The translations under genes and the position numbers were made by a program. Shown one piece after another: positions 53,071-62,035 of a stretch of 64,000 nt of DNA. Position 1 is the stretch's first letter; every line of letters starts with the position of its first letter. The notes under the pieces are model-generated. The model had not been told where the DNA came from. It made no database searches and was given only the letters and a program-made list of their open reading frames with translations. This DNA comes from Lindgomyces ingoldianus (taxonomy: Eukaryota; Ascomycota; Dothideomycetes; Pleosporales; Lindgomycetaceae). Location: the NCBI RefSeq assembly GCF_010093535.1, contig NW_022985163.1, positions 1,212,294 to 1,276,293 on the forward strand. The letters are read 5' to 3'.

Positions 53071-53928
53071 ATGGCCTCTAGAAATGGCGACGACCACTAC
53101 CTCACCCTCTCATGTCCGGACAAGCCCGGGATCGTGCATGCCGTCACAGGGTTGCTCGCAGCCAATAGCTTCAACATCCTCGATCTTCAGCAATTTTCCG
53201 ACCCAGCATCTGAGACCTTCTTCATGCGCGTGCACTTTGGTCCCGCTTCAGATCTCTCTCCCCTCCTCCCTTCCATGGCTACCCTCGCCGCAGAGATGAA
53301 AATGGACTATGAAATCCAACCCTTACAAAAGAAGCCACGGGTCCTAATCATGGTATCTAAAATTGGCCACTGTCTTAATGACCTCCTCTTCCGGCAAAAG
53401 AGTGGACAGTTAAAGATTGAGATACCACTCATCGTGTCAAACCATCCCGAGTTCAAGGAATTGGCTGCATCCTACGACATTGCATTCCACCACCTGCCCG
53501 TCACAAAGGACACCAAAGAAGTTCAAGAATCGCAAATCCTTTCTTTAATTAAGGAAAATGAGATTGATTTAATTGTTTTAGCGCGTTATATGCAGGTTCT
53601 CTCCCCGCGTCTTTGCGAAGCCATGTCTGGAAAAATAATCAACATTCACCATTCCTTCCTACCATCTTTTAAGGGGGCGAAACCCTATCATCAGGCGTAT
53701 GAACGGGGCGTAAAGATTATCGGTGCGACGGCGCATTTTGTGACGGCAGATCTGGACGAGGGTCCGATTATTGAACAGAGGGTTACAAGAGTTGATCATG
53801 GGATGACACCAAAGGAGTTGGTAGAGGAGGGAAGTAATGTCGAGAGCCAAGTCTTGGCAGCGGCGGTGAAGTGGTGGAGTGAGAAAAGGGTGTTTTTGAA
53901 TGGGAGCAAAACTGTTGTGTTCAACTGA
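53071..53928 (+). CDS. purU: Formyltetrahydrofolate deformylase
   Basis: Single exon, 285 residues from ATG 53071 (AAAAATGGCC). An upstream in-frame TTG at 53035 is not a likely start. The N-terminal ACT domain (about 8-85: YLTLSCPDKPGIVHAVTGLL) is followed by a formyltransferase-fold domain. The catalytic motif IINIHHSFLPSFKGAKPYHQ is near 190-208 and the distal Asp is in TADLDEGPIIEQ near 230. The enzyme hydrolyses 10-formyl-THF to formate and THF and so balances one-carbon pools. Length and motifs match bacterial PurU. The gene is intact although both neighbours are pseudogenes. Fungal purU genes are of bacterial type, so ancient horizontal origin is plausible but cannot be shown here. Confidence 0.93.
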   Translation: MASRNGDDHYLTLSCPDKPGIVHAVTGLLAANSFNILDLQQFSDPASETFFMRVHFGPASDLSPLLPSMATLAAEMKMDYEIQPLQKKPRVLIMVSKIGHCLNDLLFRQKSGQLKIEIPLIVSNHPEFKELAASYDIAFHHLPVTKDTKEVQESQILSLIKENEIDLIVLARYMQVLSPRLCEAMSGKIINIHHSFLPSFKGAKPYHQAYERGVKIIGATAHFVTADLDEGPIIEQRVTRVDHGMTPKELVEEGSNVESQVLAAAVKWWSEKRVFLNGSKTVVFN

Positions 53929-54206
53929 GGGAATTGCCCTGGGGTTTCTTGTACATATTAGGGAATCAAAAGGTCGAAGGCCTTCAAGTGCTGATCCTCG
54001 CATTCCGCTGTGCAGACCGACGTCGGCTCCTTTAGTTAGCCCGCACTAGTCCCCGTCTCGAACTACTCAAGTGCATTTCAAGCCGCCACTGTGAATGTAG
54101 GCAACCCACTGTGTACAGAAAGAGTCCATATGAAAGTGTGAATCTTATGTTAAACATTAAAAAATTACCCTCTTCTCTTTCAGACATATCCTACATCAAT
54201 TGTAAA

Positions 54207-55162
54207 ATGGCGTCCACATCTGAACCCGACAAGAAGAACATACAATTAGAAGGTAAAGTCATCGCCATCACTGGCGCAAATCAAGGTACGTCTAACTGTC
54301 ACCTCTATTGTCCCATTTTTGACTCATGTAATCATTATTGCCTCGAGCACTCACTTTACGATCCTAGAAATCGGCCTCGGGATAGCAGACTGCTGTCTCT
54401 CCAATGGCGCATCAAAAGTCTACTCTGTCGACATCGGCTCCCCTGGTAATGAATTTTCCAACCTACAATTAAAGTATCCAGACCAGTTCTTCTCTTTCCA
54501 GGCCAATGTCACAAAAGAAGAATCAATTTCCGTGGATCATATATTGTCTGAAACAGGAGCAATTCATGGTATGGTGTGTAATGCCGGGCGTACAAAACAT
54601 ATGCTGGCACTGGAATTTACGACCGAGGAGGTTGAGCAGCTTTGGGGTGTCAATGTAAGTTTGGAAGGCACCGTGGGTGTCTGCAGTATGGGGGCTGAAG
54701 ACAGGCAGTTATACGAATCGTTTTGCTCTGCGAGAGTGGCAGCGAGGGCGTTCATTAAACTCGGCGTCAATGGCGTCTTATCGACCAAATAAAGTGAGGA
54801 TTTCTTCCGCATTTCCCCTCTCACCCGTTCCTTCACGCCAAGATCCTTAACAGCAAGTTCCGTCAGCACCATACGGTGCCTCTAAAGCCGGTGCCCGGAA
54901 CATGGTACACACCCTCGCCATGGAGTTGGCATAATACAATATCCGCGTAAACTATGTGTCTCCAAGCATTGTCAAAACCGCTATGACATATTGGGTGCCG
55001 CAGCAATCTGATTGGGAGTAGCAGTTGAAGTACTATGGCGGGATTCCCAGGTTCGCAGAAGTCGAGGAGTTGGGAGGAGCATATGTATATCTTTTGAGTG
55101 ACGCGGCTAGCTATACAATGGGTATTGATATACCAATAAATGGGGTCATCGGTATTTGTTAG
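54207..55162 (+). pseudogene. Broken short-chain dehydrogenase/reductase
   Basis: The remains begin at ATG 54207 with QLEGKVIAITGANQ, joined over an intron to EIGLGIADCCLSNGASKVYS. Then NAGRTKHMLALEFTTEEVEQ and, after a GTAAGT intron, SARVAARAFIKLGV, MASYRPNK, and SAPYGASKAGARNMVHTLAM with the catalytic YxxxK, ending in LLSDAASYTMGIDIPINGVIG. Lesions are a small deletion and frame shift between IKLGV and MASYRPNK (about 54770), and in-frame TAA at 54932-54934 and TAG at 55019-55021. In each case the family normally has Gln, so CAA to TAA and CAG to TAG. These C-to-T changes fit RIP leaking from the nearby repeat or ordinary decay. Confidence 0.8.
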
Positions 55163-55319
55163 AGATGACATACGGCCGGATAATTGTGAGTATGTTGGGC
55201 TGTAAGGTCTCTTGTGAAGGTCTTGTGGATTGGATGACAGCGTTTGATGGGAGCCGTCCAACTCTTCGCCTGTCAGAACTTAGGTTGTTCGTTTTCGGTT
55301 CGAAATTCCTGAAGCTATG

Positions 55320-57677
55320 CTACTCCATCTTTTCTTTCTTTGACCCCAATCCGTTGTTTGCATACTTCGGTCCAGTATACTTCAACCCAGCATATGGCAC
55401 TCCTCTCTTAATCGCCGTCAATTCCGAAGCAACCCCAAACGTGCAATGACTTAGACCTTGCAATCCATCTCCTGATCCAATATATTCCATCTCTTCCCCT
55501 CCTTCTGTTAAGACCCCAAATCTTAGGCGCGTATTCATCAGCTCCATTGGAAAAGGATCATTGCCTAAACATGCTCCTCGACTAATCTCGTCTAGCGTCG
55601 AATTCCTCGTAGTAACCATTATCCGCGAGAAACCAACCGAAAAAGTGGTTCCATCTTCCCAGACAGTCCAAGCTCCAATGATGAGGAATATTAGGGTGAA
55701 AAATATGACTGGTGCATAGCATCCCCAAAGCTTGCCAGCGTCATAAATGAAAGCTGCTTTATACCGCGTGGTATTCACCTCGACCCGATCTTCAGCAATC
55801 ACGAGTAAATTCGGCGCTGAAAAAAGGGAAAGAATCATATCCGCATAAAAGTCTTGGAGCTCGATGTGAAGGTTATGAACCGGAAAACTGTTGGATTTCA
55901 CAAGACGGGTTTTGGTGATATCGGAATAGGGTCGAGCGTAGGTGGCAGGACCAGGGATGGGTGGCTCTACTTCAATCTTCCCTTCGAGAAACTTCCGCAG
56001 AGATTGACCCACTGCATGGTATACGGCCGTCTTCTTATATAAGGGGACGTCGGTACGAGGGCTTACAAAACCAGAAGCGGGTACGAAGTCTTGGTAGTTT
56101 GGGATGCCATTGTCGTAGCGGGCATATGTTGTGTTGATGATCGGGGCAAGGAAGTTGTGAGAGATGGACGTATTGAAGAAGGGGCCTGTGTAGTTGTACT
56201 GAACAGTATAATTCGTCTCGTGATGGATGCATTGGAAAACATAGGGGTCGTATTTGGATGTCCAGGTGTCTTTAAAACGTGGGTCAGGGGGATCTGTTGT
56301 ATTCACGGAGTACCCAATCCAGAGGATTGGTTCAGTCTTGAAGACGCCTACATCGTTGGTAATGTTGAGAGGAACACCTTGACGACCCAATTCTGTCTGA
56401 GGACGCAAGTATTCCCCGATGTCAACCTGGGCGAAATATGCTAACCGTCCGACAGGTGCTAAATAGCTCGTGTTGAAAGGTGCACCAAGTTCAGCCAGCT
56501 TCTTATCGTCATCTGCTCCATGGGCTAGCTCCTCGCACTTATACCCTGGGCCGACGAATGAAATTGTGTATGTGCAATTAAAATCGCCGCCACATGACCG
56601 GTACCTAGCGTCTTCTCGATTTAATGACTGGTTCTTTAAGCTATAAGCAGACATCAGAGATACACGCTCGATATCCGAGGCCGGCTTGTCATAGTAGTCA
56701 AACCAACCAGGGGCCGTCGCCGAAGGATCCGTAGTATTGACAAATATGAGAGATTTTTTCTTCGTAGTCCCATCCTTGGCGAACACCGGAACACGGTAGT
56801 CCTTGTAAGATTCAGCAGTGAAATTCAATGTTGGAACAGACAAGCTCGAGGTGTCGCGCTGGATGAAGACTCCAAATGTCAAGGCACCTGGGGACATGAT
56901 GATGGTGGCGATAGGGATCAACCAAATTACCAACGCCATTAAAGTAGGAAGAGTTGCCTTGCCCCAGGTTTCCCAATGCAGAAACAAGGAGAGATCTTCA
57001 GTAGCCAAAAACAGCCGATCAATAGCCCAGACTGACAATACGTTCTCTCGGAAGGTCCTCCAGATCCGTTGACGGTAGCAGAGAATAACACAGCCACCAA
57101 AGGTAATCTTCGAGAAATATGCGAGAGCTCGTCCGTAAAGAACCAGGCGAATCCTCTTCTCAGGATCCTCTGGCGCCGTATGATGTAATCTTTTGTATAG
57201 GATGTGTTGGCTGAGAGCACCGAGTAGGCCAAGAAAAAACGATACAACCATGAGCGTTGGCGTTCTCCAATGAACTTTCCATTGTGCTGATTGGGTGGAC
57301 CGATGTTGGATAAGGCTCTGGGTCATAAGATCCGTCCTCGCACGCGACAAACCCGACCCGAAAGAAGTTACAGAATCTGGAGTTTGCAAGTACTTCGGCC
57401 TCGGGCTTGACGATGAGAGGGGTGAATAGATGCTAGGAGAAGTGGCCAACTGGCTAAGATGGCGGACGTTGTCTGGAGACATTGGCGAAGACATTGGACT
57501 CATTTCAATACCCAACCCGGACTTTGCGGAACCCACTGTCTTCGTGGGCTTCCTTTGACTTCGGCTACGTGCATCTTTTTCAGTCCCAGGGGAACGGGTG
57601 GTGAAGAACTCAGGGCTGGAGACCCGGATCTCGGGCGATGAGACTGGAGGCGAGGCCGGCGAGGCTAAAGACTCCAT
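55320..57677 (-). CDS. Large fungal multi-pass membrane protein with glycosylated ectodomain
   Basis: Single exon, 785 residues. The N-terminal 130 residues are Ser/Pro-rich and cytosolic in style. Three hydrophobic segments follow (about 136-158 TLMVVSFFLGLLGALSQHIL, 187-205 and 245-272). A ~380-residue ectodomain follows with many N-glycosylation sequons and paired cysteines (CGGDFNC, GYKCEEL). A last transmembrane segment lies near 655-680 (APVIFFTLIFLIIGAWTVW), then a cytosolic tail. I recall this architecture from a widespread family of fungal proteins with the uninformative name formylmethionine deformylase-like. No deformylase motif (HEXXH) is present, so that name should not be taken as function. 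The 3' end lies 157 bp from the SDR pseudogene. Confidence 0.8.
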   Translation of the reverse strand: MESLASPASPPVSSPEIRVSSPEFFTTRSPGTEKDARSRSQRKPTKTVGSAKSGLGIEMSPMSSPMSPDNVRHLSQLATSPSIYSPLSSSSPRPKYLQTPDSVTSFGSGLSRARTDLMTQSLIQHRSTQSAQWKVHWRTPTLMVVSFFLGLLGALSQHILYKRLHHTAPEDPEKRIRLVLYGRALAYFSKITFGGCVILCYRQRIWRTFRENVLSVWAIDRLFLATEDLSLFLHWETWGKATLPTLMALVIWLIPIATIIMSPGALTFGVFIQRDTSSLSVPTLNFTAESYKDYRVPVFAKDGTTKKKSLIFVNTTDPSATAPGWFDYYDKPASDIERVSLMSAYSLKNQSLNREDARYRSCGGDFNCTYTISFVGPGYKCEELAHGADDDKKLAELGAPFNTSYLAPVGRLAYFAQVDIGEYLRPQTELGRQGVPLNITNDVGVFKTEPILWIGYSVNTTDPPDPRFKDTWTSKYDPYVFQCIHHETNYTVQYNYTGPFFNTSISHNFLAPIINTTYARYDNGIPNYQDFVPASGFVSPRTDVPLYKKTAVYHAVGQSLRKFLEGKIEVEPPIPGPATYARPYSDITKTRLVKSNSFPVHNLHIELQDFYADMILSLFSAPNLLVIAEDRVEVNTTRYKAAFIYDAGKLWGCYAPVIFFTLIFLIIGAWTVWEDGTTFSVGFSRIMVTTRNSTLDEISRGACLGNDPFPMELMNTRLRFGVLTEGGEEMEYIGSGDGLQGLSHCTFGVASELTAIKRGVPYAGLKYTGPKYANNGLGSKKEKME

Positions 57678-59055
57678 AATTCGTCCAGAAAACTCAACTC
57701 GAAATCAGACGGCGCTGTGAGACATAATTGTGAACCTTTCACATGAGAATGCGACGGCTATGATGCCTGGGGAATATACAATTAATTGCAGGGAAAAATT
57801 CCAGAGAGGGAGGGCCAGAGGCAGGTGCAAGCTGAAAAGCACGCAAGGGCTGAAGGTTCAGGTGCCAAGGATTTAAGCCGGGGCCAAAATCCGCACCTGT
57901 GCATCGTCGTGCATGTAGTCGAGCGAATGAGGATGAATTCCAAGAACGCCACGTCGCTTGGTGCCCGGCATCAGCAATTTGGAAATGGCGGTTTTGGCAG
58001 ATTAGGATAAAGAATAGAGAAAGAGGAGGATTTCCCTTCTAACATCTGCACCATTGCACCACAAGCAAATAGGATTCACGACTTGAATCGAATGGACAAA
58101 CCCGCCTTTCTTCAAACATGTAGGGAATTTCAAACTAATCGCTTCACTCTTTTTGGAACTCCAGCCGTCCGGGAGTTTTTTGACCGAGTATTTGTACATA
58201 TCAATGCAATCCGCCCAGTTGATTCGTCCGCGTTCAACGCTAGCCTGGAGGCGAAAGGTCACCAGCTGATCCCCCAGAGGTGCAAAGAGGGTATACATAC
58301 TTGACTGACACGTCAGCGTCAGCTATCATCTGGTAGTCCGTAACGTATTGTATCAGTAAGCTGCGCATATCAGTAAACTGCGCGCCCCAAAACCCACTGA
58401 AAATGACGAAACCGCATCTCAAGGTCTCAACAAGAGCTTGAAAGAATAGTCTAAGATTTTCATTGTAGTTTTTGTTGCCTCTCTAGAGTATGCTGTAGAT
58501 ATATATATATAGAGAGAGAGAAATATATACTTCAATCCCTAAGACACCTGATTTTGACCTAATTTTACCCTAAATTTGGCCTGGAAATTTGATATCTTAA
58601 CAACAGACTAAGTATAGAACCTAATAATCTAATATATGTCTTAGAAAGGGTATAAAAAGCTAATGTTAAATTATTAGATTTTTCTGTGTAGCCGTTCGTG
58701 AGATCTTGAGGTGTGCTTGTCGTCATTTTGGTGCTTTTTGGCTTACTGAGAGAATTCGTCACAGCCGAGCGTTCTTACTCGGCGAGAGAGTGAACACCGA
58801 ACACATATTTGATGGCTTGACGTTTTGCTCAACCTTTAGCAATTGGCATTTATGGTGCTCTTTAATCCTCCAAACCCCGAATCTTCAAACATCGCTTTCG
58901 CCTGAACTCTCCTTGGAGATGAATCAGCCCGTCGTTTCCCTCGAGAAATCTCGCCAACAGCAAATCTCGAAAGCTTAGGTAACTAATGGCCAGACTTGAA
59001 AGTCCACTACGCAACCACAGTTATGCTAATGCTTCTTGAAAGGGGATTCGGGCTG
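57678..59055. other. Intergenic, 1.4 kb, with AT/AG microsatellite
   Basis: Holds a compound (AT)n(AG)n microsatellite at about 58497-58530. A frame at 58083-58304 (PAFLQTCREFQTNRFTLFGT) loosely resembles fungal 2EXR-type proteins but is too short and isolated to call. No other gene seen. Confidence 0.4.
58497..58530 (+). repeat. Compound AT/AG microsatellite
   Basis: Alternating AT units pass directly into alternating AG units. Confidence 0.8.
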
Positions 59056-60142
59056 CTACACTGAACAATTGTAGTTTGTGCTGAAAAAGAGAAACTGCGA
59101 GAGTCTACAGGGAATCTTACCAGCTATCTGCATAGGGTTGCAGTGAACACAACATTGAATGTCCAGGAGTGGAAGAAGATTAGTCAGCTGCTGGAAGCCG
59201 TCGGAATGTGATTGCACTCCATTGTGAGTCGTGCTCAGCGGAACTGAAATCTCAACGCTGGTGATGGTTTTTATCATATGTGATTCCCACCAGTTGATGA
59301 TTCGGGGGGTAGGGTTTGCCAATGCACCGATGCAGAAAATGGGTTCAAGTCTCCACTTCCTTCTAGCGATACCGCCCTCCGGCCAGTGACGGATAACAGA
59401 TCCGCTCAAGGCCTTGATTTAGCGGCCGTCCTTTTTTTCGGGGTGAGCGTAGCTCTGCGAGGGCCACATGCTCGTTCCACACTTCGAAAATGGGTTTGGC
59501 TTCCGCAGAGATCCAATAAAGAACATCCGCCGAAAATCAGACCCCAGTATTACTCAGTTTTGCATCCAGGTCCACATCACAAAGTCGGGTTGAATCGTCA
59601 TTTGAATGCAGAGCGTGACATGTCTGGCACACAGTCCATTTTGAATCCCCGCGAAAGATTAGGCGGAGAAAGTGATCGTAGGTTGCGAGATCGCGCTCTT
59701 TCAAACCCTTCCAAGCAGACCAATCAATGGCGTGGTGAACGCGGCGATATGTTAACGAGAGCGCAGCGTTTTCAGAAATCGCCAGCAATGCTGCAATCTT
59801 GTGAAGAAGCTCAGCCGGGAGAGGGAGAATGTGCGTTAGATTCGGCAAGGATAGGCAAATGCGACCCGAAGAAAAGGTCGCGCAGAAATCTGTCACGTCT
59901 TCTCGGAAGGTAAAATAGCTGTAGGAAATGTTAGGCGGTCCAGGCAACAGATTTGATGTGGGGTTGACGGTACTGTGACGGTCCCAGCTACGGCGCTTGG
60001 TCTGGTGTCGGCAGATCCTCATTGTCAACCTTGGAATACTTTGGCCAGGCAATTCAAGAACAACCATAATGCTCGAACAAGACAAGGCACATAAAGATAG
60101 AGGGCTGCTTTTCATCTGGAATCCGTAAACCAGATTGGACAT
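59056..60142 (-). pseudogene. Probable F-box pseudogene
   Basis: An F-box-like segment LPLPAELLHKIAALLAISEN followed by YRRVHHAIDWSAWKGLKERD and WTVCQTCHALHSND is readable. It ends at a TGA near 59537-59539, where the frame then continues (FSADVLYWISAEAKP). A second block in another frame, RRKWRLEPIFCIGALANP to LDIQCCVHCNPM, ends near 59056. It matches the C-terminal half usual in this fungal F-box class. No intron joins the two convincingly, so a nonsense change (TGG to TGA is likely) plus a frameshift is the simplest reading. The first in-frame ATG is at 60142. An alternative is a shorter functional protein of about 200 residues. Confidence 0.5.
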
Positions 60143-60447
60143 CTTCCAGGTGGGCACATATCCAAGGCAGCGAAGGAAATCTCCATGCGTTAAACTAAAC
60201 TTGCATTAAATGGGCATTTCATTGTTCTCGGTGCAGTCGAGACACCTTCATACACAGTTCACAATAGTATTTAAAGGAAAATGGACGAATAACTTGGAAG
60301 ATTCATATGATGGAGCTGCTTTCAAATGACAGAGAGAACTTTCGTTAGGCAATTCATTTTCCTGGACAGAATCATATCCTCCCCGATGGAAATTGGCCTT
60401 TATATACAACAGTAGCCACTTGATTTATCTGTCCATACGCCTCATAT
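60143..60447. other. Short intergenic spacer
   Basis: About 0.3 kb between the F-box pseudogene and the 3' end of the cysteine-repeat gene. No feature recognised. Confidence 0.4.
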
Positions 60448-62035
60448 TTACGCGCATACACCGTTGGTACACTTCTGCCCACCAGCGCACTAAAGGGACA
60501 TCATTAGAAGGGAAAGCTTTAGTTTCGGCATATTCACTCACCTGTTTAGCGCATGATCCACAGTTCTTGACGTCGGTTGCAAGGTTGAAGCAGCCATTAG
60601 GGCAAGGACTCAAACCCGCTGTGGTACACTTGCATTTTCCAGCTTGACAGGTCTGGCCTCCTCCACACTACAATAGTTAGCCAGATTCTCTCTTTTCTTC
60701 GAACAAATCATTAGAAATGTGGTTGGTGGTATACCTTATTGCCACAGGTACCGCAGTTTGTTGCATCGGTTTGGAGATCTTTACAAAGACCACCACAACT
60801 GGTTTGACCCGCCGAGATGCAAGTGCATTTTCCAGACGAACAGAACTGATCCTTCTTATTACACTAGACTGACAGTTAGCAATCCGAGCATGTGCATATA
60901 GGATTATAGAGATTTAAGTACCGTGACACCACAGGCCCCGCAATTAGCGATATCGTTGTCGAAATCCGGACAATTCAGTGTTCCTATAGCGCCTGGACAT
61001 GGTGGCTTGCCAGTTTGTGTGCAAATGCAGGATCCGCTCGTGCATTGAGTCCCAATATCACACTACTAGAGGTCAGTTGTGTAAAGTGGGACGATATAAT
61101 GAGACCTACTAGGGTGCCGCAAGTACCACAGTTGAACTGGTCGTTCTGCAGGTCAGTGCAGACTCCAGCGCAAGTCGTCGGACAGACACAGACTCCACCA
61201 GTGCATACAGAGCCGAGATCGCAGACGGTTCCGCATGCTCCACAGTTGTTAGTGTCAGTTTTGGAGTTGATGCATTTCCCACCACAGAGGATGTCGCTGG
61301 CATTTGGGCAAGCGCAGGCACCGTTGATACAGCTCAGCCCTGGAGCGCAAACTTTCCCGCAAGTGCCGCAGTTGTTGAGATCGGTTTTGAGATCCAGGCA
61401 GGTTGTACCACAAAGACTCTGTCCCGCAACAGGGCACGCGCACGCTCCGTTGGTACAAACTTGTGGTGCAGTGCAAACTGTTCCGCATGTTCCGCAATTG
61501 CTATTGTCAGTTTTGAGATTCTTGCAAGTAGTACCACAGAGCGACTGGCCGGCGGTAGGGCAGGCACAAACTCCGCTTGTGCAGACTTGTGGTGTAGTGC
61601 AAGTCGTACCACAGGCGCCGCAATTGGCCGAGTCGGTCTTGAGATTCTTGCACCCCGTCGAGCAGGCAGAAAGGAGGGAATTGTTACAGATGCAGTTGGA
61701 CGACTGGCAAGTTGACGCTTGGGGACACTTGCGGTCGCATTAGTATACGTCTTAGGACGACTAATTTGTAAACAGGAGAACGTACAGTTTTCCCACATGC
61801 GCCGCAATTGTTGGTGGAGGTTTTAAGATTTACACATGTTCCAGAGCAAATAGTGAAGGCGGTGTTGGAGCAAGTACATTGTCCGGCGATGCATGTCCTC
61901 CCTCCGCCAACGCATTGGGGAGTGCATGCCTGGCCTAAGACCGTCGCTGCCCAGCCTACAAGTAGATGTGAGCACTTATATTTGGATTAGTTGGCCTCTG
62001 GGCTCACCAAACAACAGCAGAATTGAGGGCTTCAT
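60448..62035 (-). CDS. Secreted cysteine-rich protein with nine NCGxCG modules
   Basis: Seven exons (complement): 62008-62035, 61786-61955, 61110-61727, 60922-61062, 60735-60863, 60542-60667, 60448-60489. They give 417 residues with no internal stop. All introns are 47-67 bp, GT-AG, and several have a clear CTAAC/CTAAT branch. The signal peptide MKPSILLLFGWAATVLG is split by intron 1. The mature protein is made of units of roughly 40 residues: Cys-Pro, GQSLCGTTC, NLKTD, NNCGACG. Nine NCGxCG motifs are visible (the last reads NCGSCA). Exon 3 carries five without introns, and exons 2, 4, 5 and 6 carry one each. The dense, regular cysteines predict a disulfide-knotted extracellular or wall protein, somewhat like Stig1-type repeats. 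Function is unknown. The minus-strand frame lacks Met in the big exon, so simple ORF calling misses it. Confidence 0.85.

Noticed and set aside
61015..61743. 242-codon plus-strand open frame with repeated PQ/VP motifs
   Set aside because: Antisense of the large exon of the cysteine-repeat gene. The minus strand has the signal peptide, splice sites and conserved Cys spacing.
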